Shown in pieces: positions 24,719 through 35,300 of a stretch of 64,000 bases of DNA (positions are counted from its first letter, which is position 1; each line of letters starts with the position of its first letter). Origin of the DNA: Caprella mutica (Eukaryota; Arthropoda; Malacostraca; Amphipoda; Caprellidae); contig CANNZV010002567.1 of assembly GCA_947561585.1 (NCBI GenBank), positions 1 through 64,000 on the forward strand, read 5' to 3'. The notes below the pieces were generated by a model, which saw nothing but the letters and a program-made list of their open reading frames with translations, ran no database searches and was not told where the DNA came from. Position numbers and translations under genes: made by a program.

Positions 24719-25712
24719 GTACCGAAGTTTCATAAAATCTTGAACATCAAGGCACTTGGACAGACCCGAGTGCCGAGAAGAGTCAAGTCTAATCTGTTTC
24801 ATTTCCGGGGGAGGTAAGACGAGGGGTCTACGCTTAACCCGAGAAGGAGAACAGTATAGTGAGAGATAGAAAGAGGAAAGTGCTTACGTCACTTTGAAGT
24901 TCATAGTGATTTCGTCCTTTTGAATTTCATTTTGCTCCTCAAGGCAACCAAACTCGGAACCTGAAACTTATGCTCGCTGTACAGATCTACGGAGAATGTG
25001 AATACTGTTACGTCACGTGTATTAGTAGGAAAGTGATGACATTAGCTATCATAGCTATCAATGTGGTGTATTTTGACTAAATCTGGGATTTCGGATAACT
25101 CTGCACTTCATGAAATTCTCCATTCATATCGCATTTTAGTGTTGTAAAAACAATATTTAGCTAAAATAGTATTTCTCAATTAATAGTCGTTGCACTTCAT
25201 TTGGCTACCTATTTTAAATTGCTAAATTTCAGTTAAACCTCCAGCGTTTAGGCTTTATTTCATTTCATTACAATCTTCATTTAATTTATCTTTTTCTGCA
25301 TTTAATTCAAACATGCAATATTTAGACTGAATTTCATTTCGCATTTAATATTCTACATTCTATATATTTGCTATTTAAATCAAACTTACAGTAATTAGGC
25401 TACCATTCATTTTGTCGCTCTTCATTTCATTTTTCGTGTTGTATATTTGAAATATTTAGGCTAACAAACAGTGGCAGGAGATCAATTGATTCGCTTGATT
25501 AGCGTGTGTGTGGTGTTGTTAATCTGATTGGTTCGTGCTCAGTCTTGCTGTAGACCTGTTGTGTGATTCTGTGTGGCTTGTGAGTGGGAGTGAGTGGACT
25601 CTTGTCTTACACAGTTTACGGTTGCCCGTATAGTGGGGTATTTCCTAACACCCCTCTTCCAGAAACCAGTCCAGTGCAGCGCATTGAGTTTACCTATAAG
25701 GTGATAAGAAGC
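24719..25712 (+). other. 5-prime leader of element 2
   Basis: The leader is 994 nt between the LTR and the Gag-Pol ATG. No TGG-starting primer-binding site adjoins the LTR (the sequence is GTACCGAAG), so the primer is unclear. A 9-bp stem with one G-T pair and a 6-base loop lies at 24751-24774. TTACGTCA occurs twice (24894-24901 and 25008-25015), the second overlapping CACGTG. A good splice donor (AG then GTAAGA, cut at 24813/24814) and a good acceptor (CTTGTCTTACACAG, ending 25614) could define a leader intron of about 800 nt. The second half is AT-rich with repeated CATTTCATTT-like words. Confidence 0.6.
24751..24774 (+). other. Leader hairpin of element 2
   Basis: GGCACTTGG (24751-24759), loop ACAGAC, CCGAGTGCC (24766-24774). 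All nine positions pair, one as G-T. It lies 32 nt after the LTR, where retroelement RNAs often carry dimerisation or packaging structures. That role is inference. Confidence 0.5.
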
Positions 25713-28700
25713 ATGGAGAAGTTAAACGCGCGACAACTAGCAGAAGTGCTGAGAGCCCTGGGTGAGCCATCATCTGGAGGTAAGAGTGTACTTTATTGTC
25801 GCTTAGAAGCAGCTTTAATGGATAGAAACATGAAGTACGAGGACGCATTGGCGAGTGTAAGTAAGAGTGAAGAAGTAGACATAGAAAATGAATTGGCCCC
25901 AGGGGACAGTATCTCACAAGTAGGAGAAGGTATTGGGGTGGGAAATCCAGATCAGAAAAATGTATTAGATGGGTTAGGTAGCACACGGAGATCTGGTGGG
26001 TCATTAGCATCGAGTAGGAGAAGAAAAACAGGATCGGTAGTATCAAGAATTTCTCGTGCTGGATCTTGCCTTAGCACCACATCGTCGATGCTAAGAATAC
26101 GAGAGCTGGAGGTCCAGAGGCTGGTGCAGGCGGCTGCTGAAGAAAAGGCCATCCATATCGAACAGCTGCGTATGCAACAACAGCTTGCACGGCAGAAAGC
26201 TCAATCTGAACTGGAAGAAAAGAAGAGGAAACTGGAGAGTGAAGTTGAGGATGAGAAGAATAGACTTGAGGATGAAAAGAGGAGACGGGAGATTGAAGTG
26301 GAAGAAGAAAAGAGGAGACTGGAGAGTGAAATGAAAAACGAGAAGAGGAGACTGGAGGAAGAGAAAAGAAAACGTGAAGCTGAAGAAATGAGAGAGGAGA
26401 TGGAATTAGAAATGGAAATCAAATCTCTGGAACGTCAGGCACGGGATGATGCCCTCAGAGTTGAAGCGGAGGCATGGGCACGATTTGAGGTTATTGATGC
26501 GGGAACTGTTCAAGGTAAGGGTACTCGATTGAATGTGGAAGATATCGTGAGAGATCAAACTGGGGCTGTAGGTAAGATTGTAGATAGGGGGATTAGTAAA
26601 AGCTATATTGGTGTTAGTGATAGGTCTAGGATAGAGGAGTGGGATAAGGAGAATTTTGATAGACAGTACCATAGGAATGGAATAAAGGGACGTTCTAGGG
26701 AGAGTCATTTTGATAGTGGTGATTTAAAGTTGGGGGTTGGTAATGGGCGTACAGTGGAACCAAACATAGTATGTAGTGAGAATATCTTACGAGAGCTGGC
26801 AGCAAGCAACGTTAGGATTGGGCTACCGAAACATAAAATAGAATGCTTCGACGGTGATGCTACTCAGTATACCATCTTCAAAGGGTCAATGGCCGAAATA
26901 AACCGATCCGATACGCTGAGTTACACTGAGAAGCTCCACTATGTTTACCAGCATACCTCGGGAGAACCTAGGGAATTAGTAAAAGGAGCCCTGTATATGG
27001 ACCCTAAAAAGGGCTATGAAGAAATCTGGAAATGGTTCGAGGAGAAGTACGGAGCACCTGAGAAAATCGGCTCAGAATTTGTCGATGGTCTTCTGAATCG
27101 GAACCCGGTAGCGAGAGACGATGTCGAGGGTTTGAAGGCCTATGCTGTGTCATTAAGACTTACTAAGAATGTCCTGGATATGATCCCCCATGGAAGGAGT
27201 GAGTTGGATCACCCTAAGACAATCAGAGCCTTGGTATCAAAGCTTCACTTTGGTCTGCAGGAGAAGTGGAGGGTGCAATCAACCGAGAAGAAGCACGAGT
27301 TGGGAGAATACTTAGGGTACGAGGATCTTATCAAGTTTGTTGAGAAAGCAGCAAGAACGGATTCAGACCCGCTATATGGAAAGCAAGCTATGCAAAGAGC
27401 ATCCGTTGAACAATTGGGTAAGGCAAGTCAACCAAGAAAGAGGGTGGTTATTAACGCAGTGTCGTATGGGGAAGATATGGCTGAGGAGAATAGGAGAGAA
27501 TTTAGGGAACCTCATGTCAATGGGGAAGTAAGATATAGGCAGAGTTGTTTCCACTGTGCAGGTGCTCATAGGTTAGACCATTGTCGGATATTTAAGCAGT
27601 TAGAGGAAGATGAGCGACAGGAAGTGGTTAGAGATAAAAACCTATGTTTTATCTGCCTCCAACCAGATCACCGTGCTGCTGTTTGCTCTGCGCCCAAGGT
27701 ATGTGATCGTTGTAATAGATATCATCACACACTCTTGCACAGAGAAGGTAGGGGAGTATATCAGAGAAATCGAGGAACGTCCCCCAATGGTAATGTCGGT
27801 GGGAGCAAGGCATTCTACAAGGAGGGACGGGGTAGGAAGGTAAGTCTGTCAGTTGACGCCCCTGAATTTCAGAGCAAGGGACCAATAAAACCTGGACCAA
27901 GAGCGTTGGATAAGCAGGGACATAGCGGAAACAGGGTATTAATCAGTAGAGTTTCCGCTGAGGATGGTACTAGTATCGGGAGTATGAATGTGTTACCTGT
28001 AGTAGTTAAGGACAAGAATGGGGCAGAGGCAGTAACGTCCGCATTTTTGGATCCTGGTAGCGCGGTATCCTTTTGTACTACCGGGTTCTTAGATAGGTTA
28101 GGAGTTCGAAAGGAGGATCGGCATAGTGTTAATCTCTGTACGGAGACTATGCACGATAAAAGATGGGAACAAACTGCTCTCGTCTCTGGGTTGATGGTGA
28201 GAGGGAAGGATGAAGTAGAATGGCTTTCCCTTCCTCCAATTTATGTTGTAAATAGGATACCTGTATCTAGTTGTGACGTACTAGGAAAAGGGGAAATAGA
28301 CAGCTGGGAACATTTGGAGGGTTTGGGGAAGCGAACTGTGGGAAGCATCGACTTAATGATAGGTATGAATGCACCAGGCGTCCATGAACCACTGGAAATT
28401 ATTACCGCACCACGTGTTGGGGAGCCCTATGCAATTAGGACTAGAATAGGAACGTGTGTAATGGGACTGCTTGGAAGCAATCGATTTGGAAGAGCAGTAG
28501 TGAATAGAGTAGGAATGAGTGTTGGCGAGGTTAGGGCTTTGATAGATGGAGCCTTCGAGAGAGGATTTGAGGGAATGAGTGAGGACAAGTTGGGAATGTC
28601 TGTTGAAGATGAGAGGTGGGTGCAGATAGTGGAAGAGGGTTGTAAGAGGATCGAAGGACACTATGAAATACCTTTACCATTGAAAGACATGTCACAAAGG

Positions 28701-31442
28701 CTGCCAGACAGCCGATGTGCTGCTCTGAAAAGAGCGCTAGGATTAAGAAAGAAACTGGAAAACAATAAACAGTTAAGAGATCTATACGAGGAAAGTGTGA
28801 ATGATATGATAGAGAAGGGGTATGCGGAAAAGGTGGTGGATGGAAGTAGAGGCAAGTGGTATCTACCACATTTCAATGTACAACGGCCGGACAAGCCTGG
28901 GAAAGTTAGGGTTGTATATGACTGTGCTGCAAAGGTCCAGGGGGTAGCATTGAATGATCTACTACTACAAGGACCTGATTTGGCTACGCATCTGTTAGAA
29001 GTGTTGCTTAGATTCAGAGAGGGGACTTTTGCCTTTACTGCTGATGTGAATGCCATGTTCCACCAGGTAAGGACCCCAGAGAGATGTCGTGATTATCTTC
29101 GTTTCTTCTGGTGGGACGGGGGTGTTTTGAATGGAGTCTTAAGCGAATATAGAATGGCCGTGCATCTTTTCGGCGCCACATCTTCACCTAGCGTGGCCAA
29201 TTACGCACTTAGACGGGTAGCTGATGAGGCAGGGGGGTTGTCGAACAGTCGCGCAGCGAATGCTCTCAAGGAAAATTTCTATGTTGACGATTGTCTTGTT
29301 GCCGACTGTGATAGGTTGGCGCTGGCTAAAACGGCTGTTGAGCTTCGTGATCTGTGTAGCTCGGGGGGATTTGATCTGAGAAAGTTTAGCAGCAATATAC
29401 ACGAGATAGAGGGTCAGTTGGGTGAGGGAAATGAGATCCTGACTTGTCATAAGGTTTTAGGTGTAACATGGGACAAATGTGAAGATAAGTTAGGTATAAT
29501 GACCTTTGATTTAGATAGGAGAATTAAAACACGACGAGAGTTATTAGGATTAGTCGCGAAGGTGTATGACCCTCTGGGTATAGCGGCGCCAGTGGTGCTC
29601 CAGGGACGCCTTATATTCCAGAGTATTATCCGTAGGGACGGAGTAGGTGGATGGGATGAAAAATTAGTTGACGTAGACATCGGGAGAATTGATGAATGGA
29701 AGTCAAACTTGAGTATGATCGAAGGAATGTGCGTTCCGCGCAGCATAACGGTTAAGGACAAAGTGAAAAACATTCAATTACACATCTTTGGTGACGCGAG
29801 TGAATCCGGTCACGCTGCAGTAGCATACTCTAGGATAGAATTTGAGAACGGAATGATAAGTTGCACATTTATCCTAGGAAAAGCTAGAGTTAATCCTACG
29901 AAATATGTCACTGTGCCAAGGCTGGAGCTAGTGGCGTCAACTTTGGTAGCGCGTCTGAGTCACAAATTACGCGAAGCTCTAAACACGGAGTTTCATGGGA
30001 TCTATTTGTGGACGGATAGCATGACTGTGTTGCGTTACTTACGCAATGACAGAATCAGATTCCATTCCTTTGTGGCTAATAGAGTATCCGAGATTAGAAG
30101 AAGGACATATATTAGTGAGTGGCGGTATGTAGATTCTAAAGCCAATCCCGCCGACGATGGATCTCGAGGTGTGTACTCAGATAGGTGGAGGGATGGCCCG
30201 CAGTTCTTGAGAAAGAGTGAGAGTGAATGGCCTATGGAGAATGTTACGGTTGACGACGGAGATGATATAGAGTGTGGTGATCCAGAGGTACGAAAGCACC
30301 CTATACTTCTACCTTCTGATCACATTGTTACTTCATTAATTATAAGAGATGCTCATGTGAACGTTGGGCACATGGGAATCTCAACAGTGTTAGGATTTAC
30401 AAGGGACAAATTTTGGATAGTGAGGGGCTATTCAGCAATACGGAAACAAATCAGAACCTGTCTAGTGTGTAAAAGAGTCCAAGGGAAACCTATTGAACAG
30501 AGAATGGCTGATCTTCCGGAGTTCCGAGTAACCGATGGTGAACCTGCTTTCACCTATGTAGGCGTCGACTGTTTCGGCCCTTATCACGTTGCATTCGGTC
30601 GAGGTAAGAAGAGAGCTAAAAGGTATGGCGTGTTGTTCACATGCATGACCATGCGGGCAGTGCATCTAGAAGTCGCGCAGGACTTATCAGCTGAGGCTAT
30701 CATGCGAGCGATTAGAAGGTTCATGGCGAGACGAGGCAAGGTTAAACTCTTCTGCTCCGACAATGGTACGAATTTTGTCGGGGCAAGAAGGGAGATTTTG
30801 GATACACTGGGCGCGGAATCTGTACGACACGAGTTGGGTGACCGGGGAGTTAGGTGGGAGTTCAATCCTCCGAGAGCTTCCCACTTTGGTGGGATATGGG
30901 AATCAGTAATAAAGACAGCTAGGCGTGTATTGGAAGCGGTAATGAACGGCAAAGTTTTCTCAGAGGACTGCCTCGCGACAATGTTTTGTGAGGCAGAGGC
31001 CGTTATGAATAGTAGACCCTTGGTCATAGTCGGAGAGGATCCGGATGAAGATGTGCTGAGTCCTCAGAGGCTTCTCAATTTGGGGACATCAATGGACTAC
31101 CAAGGTAAGGTACCGGACACAATACCAGAAGTCGTGAAAAGGTGGGTCCACATACAGAGTCTCGCTCAGCAATTTTGGAAGCGCTGGTGCCGAGAATATC
31201 GGAGCTCTCTTCAAGGAAGAGGTAAGTGGATCTCTAACAGAACAAACGTAGCAATTGGAGACATAGTGTTAATAATAGATGAGACAGAGCAGAGGTGCCA
31301 CTGGCCTATCGGACGAATAGAAGAGGTAAGAAAGAGTAAAGATGGTCTGGTCAGAAGCGTCACCGTCCGTGCGAAAGGACGAACGTATGAGAGACCAGTA
31401 GCGAAGCTGATAATGATGATCAAGAATCAGAGTTTGCCGTGA
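25713..31442 (+). CDS. BEL/Pao Gag-Pol polyprotein, full length (1909 aa)
   Basis: I start at the ATG at 25713 (A at -3, G at +4). The frame is open upstream to 25584, but only through a GTG. Domains in order: a SAP-like helix pair at 3-40; a highly charged coiled coil at about 167-243; a gag domain of DUF1759 type at about 371-530; three zinc motifs at 612-676 (CX2CX3HX4C, CX2CX4HX4C, CX2CX3HX4H); an aspartic protease with DPGS at 780-783; a reverse transcriptase with catalytic Asp 1111 (TADVNAMF) and YVDD at 1190-1193; RNase H with D1361, E1405 and D1435; an integrase with zinc motif H1548/H1553/C1583/C1586 and catalytic D1619, D1683, E1730 (D-X63-D-X46-E); and a C-terminal domain of DUF5641 type at about 1815-1903. 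There is no stop or frameshift. The protein makes the capsid, copies the RNA to DNA and inserts it. The protease has Pro where Thr or Ser is usual. Confidence 0.96.
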   Translation: MEKLNARQLAEVLRALGEPSSGGKSVLYCRLEAALMDRNMKYEDALASVSKSEEVDIENELAPGDSISQVGEGIGVGNPDQKNVLDGLGSTRRSGGSLASSRRRKTGSVVSRISRAGSCLSTTSSMLRIRELEVQRLVQAAAEEKAIHIEQLRMQQQLARQKAQSELEEKKRKLESEVEDEKNRLEDEKRRREIEVEEEKRRLESEMKNEKRRLEEEKRKREAEEMREEMELEMEIKSLERQARDDALRVEAEAWARFEVIDAGTVQGKGTRLNVEDIVRDQTGAVGKIVDRGISKSYIGVSDRSRIEEWDKENFDRQYHRNGIKGRSRESHFDSGDLKLGVGNGRTVEPNIVCSENILRELAASNVRIGLPKHKIECFDGDATQYTIFKGSMAEINRSDTLSYTEKLHYVYQHTSGEPRELVKGALYMDPKKGYEEIWKWFEEKYGAPEKIGSEFVDGLLNRNPVARDDVEGLKAYAVSLRLTKNVLDMIPHGRSELDHPKTIRALVSKLHFGLQEKWRVQSTEKKHELGEYLGYEDLIKFVEKAARTDSDPLYGKQAMQRASVEQLGKASQPRKRVVINAVSYGEDMAEENRREFREPHVNGEVRYRQSCFHCAGAHRLDHCRIFKQLEEDERQEVVRDKNLCFICLQPDHRAAVCSAPKVCDRCNRYHHTLLHREGRGVYQRNRGTSPNGNVGGSKAFYKEGRGRKVSLSVDAPEFQSKGPIKPGPRALDKQGHSGNRVLISRVSAEDGTSIGSMNVLPVVVKDKNGAEAVTSAFLDPGSAVSFCTTGFLDRLGVRKEDRHSVNLCTETMHDKRWEQTALVSGLMVRGKDEVEWLSLPPIYVVNRIPVSSCDVLGKGEIDSWEHLEGLGKRTVGSIDLMIGMNAPGVHEPLEIITAPRVGEPYAIRTRIGTCVMGLLGSNRFGRAVVNRVGMSVGEVRALIDGAFERGFEGMSEDKLGMSVEDERWVQIVEEGCKRIEGHYEIPLPLKDMSQRLPDSRCAALKRALGLRKKLENNKQLRDLYEESVNDMIEKGYAEKVVDGSRGKWYLPHFNVQRPDKPGKVRVVYDCAAKVQGVALNDLLLQGPDLATHLLEVLLRFREGTFAFTADVNAMFHQVRTPERCRDYLRFFWWDGGVLNGVLSEYRMAVHLFGATSSPSVANYALRRVADEAGGLSNSRAANALKENFYVDDCLVADCDRLALAKTAVELRDLCSSGGFDLRKFSSNIHEIEGQLGEGNEILTCHKVLGVTWDKCEDKLGIMTFDLDRRIKTRRELLGLVAKVYDPLGIAAPVVLQGRLIFQSIIRRDGVGGWDEKLVDVDIGRIDEWKSNLSMIEGMCVPRSITVKDKVKNIQLHIFGDASESGHAAVAYSRIEFENGMISCTFILGKARVNPTKYVTVPRLELVASTLVARLSHKLREALNTEFHGIYLWTDSMTVLRYLRNDRIRFHSFVANRVSEIRRRTYISEWRYVDSKANPADDGSRGVYSDRWRDGPQFLRKSESEWPMENVTVDDGDDIECGDPEVRKHPILLPSDHIVTSLIIRDAHVNVGHMGISTVLGFTRDKFWIVRGYSAIRKQIRTCLVCKRVQGKPIEQRMADLPEFRVTDGEPAFTYVGVDCFGPYHVAFGRGKKRAKRYGVLFTCMTMRAVHLEVAQDLSAEAIMRAIRRFMARRGKVKLFCSDNGTNFVGARREILDTLGAESVRHELGDRGVRWEFNPPRASHFGGIWESVIKTARRVLEAVMNGKVFSEDCLATMFCEAEAVMNSRPLVIVGEDPDEDVLSPQRLLNLGTSMDYQGKVPDTIPEVVKRWVHIQSLAQQFWKRWCREYRSSLQGRGKWISNRTNVAIGDIVLIIDETEQRCHWPIGRIEEVRKSKDGLVRSVTVRAKGRTYERPVAKLIMMIKNQSLP

Positions 31443-31485
31443 GATATGAACCGTATTGAACGGATAGAGTAGGTGAACAGAGTTC

Positions 31486-31495
31486 AAAGGAGGGA
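31486..31495 (+). other. Polypurine tract of element 2
   Basis: AAAGGAGGGA lies one base before the 3-prime LTR (a C intervenes at 31496). This is the expected position of the plus-strand primer. Confidence 0.85.
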
Positions 31496-31496
31496 C

Positions 31497-32363
31497 TGTA
31501 AATTGCGAATGCAATTTGTTGGGCGCATGACTCGCCACGAGATGGCGTTGTTGTTTAACGTAGTCCACTTGTTCTTCGCTTCTATGCTTGGTGTTTGTTT
31601 GTAACTGGTTGTCAGTGTTAAATTAGTGCTTGAAGCGAAGAATGTGTGACACTCTCAGATATAGGTTGTTTAGACTGATCTTCTTTGTTATTTGTTTCAG
31701 GAAAGGTGTGACTATAGAATTTAGTTTGTCGTTTGAGTTATTGTCGAGTTGAGTAATTTTATAGATAGATAGTGATTCTACAGTCGGGCAGTTAATGTAC
31801 ATGCCTTTTAAAAACCTGTGTATAATTTTCTGGTGGGACAGATAAAACTGGTCAACTTGCCGGCTGGCTAGTCTGGATTGAAAACTTCGGGTAAGCAGAA
31901 GGTGTAATGCGAATGTAGGGTGAATACATTTAAAACTGTACTATGAATGAATTAAGAGTGTGAGAGTGTAGCATTACCACAACATTGAGCCTATGAACCA
32001 TCACTTATTTTTTGAGTCACTATACCTATCGTAAATACAGTAGGTCACGCTATTTGTTTTTAGCCACCTGGCGGTCATTTTCTATAGAACTGATACGTGC
32101 CATTTTAACGCCAATAAATTACTTTTTTAAGATGTAGTTTCGGCATCTGCCTTAATTTAGCTAATTTTACATTTACGTGAATTCTTTTTTATTTTAGCGT
32201 GAATTTTAATAAATATGTCAGTGTGATGAACTTTTTAGATTTTATATACTATTTTAGATTTTTACTTTACAGTACCGAACGAGTCTAGGAGTCACTGTAC
32301 ATGATGTGTGAATAAATAGACCAACTGGTCACTGAGTTTCACTACCCTCCCCCACCAGAAACA
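31497..32363 (+). repeat. 3-prime LTR of element 2 (867 bp)
   Basis: A copy of 23852-24718 with no difference that I can find. AATAAA signals occur near 32111, 32208 and 32311. It is followed by CTAAC and in-phase satellite. Confidence 0.96.
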
Positions 32364-32368
32364 CTAAC
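32364..32368. other. Target-site duplication of element 2, right copy
   Basis: CTAAC is identical to 23847-23851, after which the monomer continues as TGATAATAATATG. Confidence 0.9.
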
Positions 32369-35300
32369 TGATAATAATATGTTTATCAATAACTGATTAT
32401 AATATGTTTCATCTAACTGATTATAATATGTTTCATCTAACTGATAATAATATGTTTTATCTAACTGATAATAATATGTTTTATCTAACTGATAATAATA
32501 TGTTTTATCTAACTGATTATAATATGTTTTATCTAACTGACTATAATATGTTTTATCTAACTGACTATAATATGTTTTATCTAACTGACTATAATATGTT
32601 TTTTCTAACTGACTATAATATGTTTTATCTAACTGACTATAATATGTTTTATCTAACTGATTATAATATGTTTTAGCTTACCAATTATAATATGTTTTAT
32701 CTAACTGATTATAAAATGTTTTATCTAACTGATAATAATATGTTTTATCTAACTGATAATAATATGTTTTATCTAACTGATAATAATATGTTTTATCTAA
32801 ATGATAATAATATGTTTTATCTAACTGATAATAATATGTTTTATCTAACTGATAATAATATGTTTTATCTAACTGATAATAATATGTTTTATCTAACTGA
32901 TAATAATATGTTTTATCTAACTGATAATAATATGTTTTATCTAACTGATAATAATATGTTTTATCTAACTGATAATAATATGTTTTATCTAACTGATAAT
33001 AATATGTTTTATCTAACTGATAATAATATGTTTTATCTAACTGATAATAATGTGTTTTTATCTAACTGATAATAATATGTTTTATCTAACTGATAATAAT
33101 ATGTTTTATCTAACTGATAATAATATGTTTTATCTAACTGATAATAATATGTTTTATCTAACTGATAATAATATGTTTTATCTAACTGATTATAATATGT
33201 TTTATCTAACTGTTTATAATATGTTTTATCTAACTGATTATAATATGTTTTATCTAACTGATTATAATATGTTTTATCTAACTGATTATAATATGTTTTA
33301 TCTAACTGATTATAATATGTTTTATCTAACTGATTATAATATGTTTTATCTAACTGATTATAATATGTTTTATCTAACTGATTATAATATGTTTTATCTA
33401 ACTGATTATAATATGTTTTATCTAACTGATAATAATATGTTTTATCTAACTGATAATAATATGTTTTATCTAACTGATAATAATATGTTTTATCTAACTG
33501 ATTATAATATGTTTTATCTAACTGATTATAATATGTTTTATCTAACTGATTATAATATGTTTTATCTAACTGACTATAACATGTTTTATTTAACTGACTA
33601 TAACATGTTTTATCTAACTGACTATAACATGTTTTATCTAACTGACTATAACATGTTTTATCTAACTGACTATAACATGTTTTTATCTAACTGACTATAA
33701 CATGTTTTTTCTAACTGACTATAACATGTTTTATCTAACTGACTATAACATGTTTTATCTAACTGACTATAACATGTTTTATCTAACTGACTATAACATG
33801 TTTTATCTAACTGACTATAACATGTTTTATCTAACTGACTATAACATGTTTTATCTTACTGACTATAACATGTTTTATCTAACAGATTATAATATGTTTT
33901 ATCTAACTGATTATAATATGTTTTATCTAACTGATTATAATATGTTTTATCTAACTGATTATAACATGTTTTATCTAACTGACTATAACATGTTTTATCT
34001 AACTGACTATAACATGTTTTATCTAACTGACTATAACATGTTTTATCAAACTGACTATAATATGTTTTATCTAACTGACTATAATATGTTTTATCTAACT
34101 GATAATAATATGTTTTATCTAACTGATAATAATATGTTTTATCTAACTGATAATAATATGTTTTATCTAACTGATAATAATATGTTTTATCTAACTGATA
34201 ATAATATGTTTATCAATAACTGATTATAATATGTTTCATCTAACTGATTATAATATGTTTCATCTAACTGATTATAATATGTTTCATCTAACTGATAATA
34301 ATATGTTTTATCTAACTGATAATAATATGTTTTATCTAACTGATTATAATATGTTTTATCTAACTGACTATAATATGTTTTATCTAACTGACTATAATAT
34401 GTTTTATCTAACTGACTATAATATGTTTTTTCTAACTGACTATAATATGTTTTATCTAACTGACTATAATATGTTTTATCTAACTGATTATAATATGTTT
34501 TAGCTTACCGATTATAATATGTTTTATCTAACTGATTATAAAATGTTTTATCTAACTGATAATAATATGTTTTATCTAACTGATAATAATATGTTTTATC
34601 TAACTGATAATAATATGTTTTATCTAACTGATAATAATATGTTTTATCTAACTGATAATAATATGTTTTATCTAACTGATAATAATATGTTTTATCTAAC
34701 TGATAATAATATGTTTTATCTAACTGATAATAATATGTTTTATCTAACTGATAATAATATGTTTTATCTAACTGATAATAATATATTTTATCTAACTGAT
34801 AATAATATATTTTATCTAACTGATAATAATATGTTTTATCTAACTGATAATAATATGTTTTATCTAACTGATAATAATATGTTTTATCTAACTGATAATA
34901 ATATGTTTTATCTAACTGATAATAATATGTTTTATCTAACTGATAATAATATGTTTTATCTAACTGATAATAATATGTTTTATCTAACTGATAATAATAT
35001 GTTTTATATAACTGATAATAATATGTTTTATCTAACTGATTATAATATGTTTTATCTAACTGATTATAATATGTTTTATCTAACTGATTATAATATGTTT
35101 TATCTAACTGATAATAATATGTTTTATCTAACTGATAATAATATGTTTTATCTAACTGATAATAATATGTTTTATCTAACTGATAATAATATGTTTTATC
35201 TAACTGATAATAATATGTTTTATCTAACTGATAATAATATGTTTTATCTAACTGATAATAATATGTTTTATCTAACTGATAATAATATGTTTTATCTAAC

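Larger units (their letters stand above)
23852..32363 (+). mobile_element. Full-length BEL/Pao LTR retrotransposon (element 2)
   Basis: The element is 8512 bp with two 867-bp LTRs (TGT...ACA), a 994-nt leader, one long Gag-Pol frame, a polypurine tract and a 5-bp CTAAC target duplication. I find no differences between the LTRs when reading them side by side, and the whole coding region is open with the catalytic residues I checked in place. This makes it a very recent and possibly active copy. No envelope ORF exists: only 54 nt separate the stop codon from the 3-prime LTR. It lies in the same orientation as element 1 but has unrelated LTRs and a more GC-rich coding region. Confidence 0.96.

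Noticed and set aside
25584..25712. Upstream extension of the element 2 polyprotein by 43 codons
   Set aside because: The extension begins with GTG, which is not a normal eukaryotic start; the first in-frame ATG is at 25713 in good context.
28661..29056. Antisense open frames inside the polyprotein of element 2 (several of 60-147 codons)
   Set aside because: These are shadows of a conserved sense-strand reading frame and have no domain of their own.
31443..31496. Envelope gene in element 2
   Set aside because: Only 54 nt lie between the Gag-Pol stop and the 3-prime LTR.
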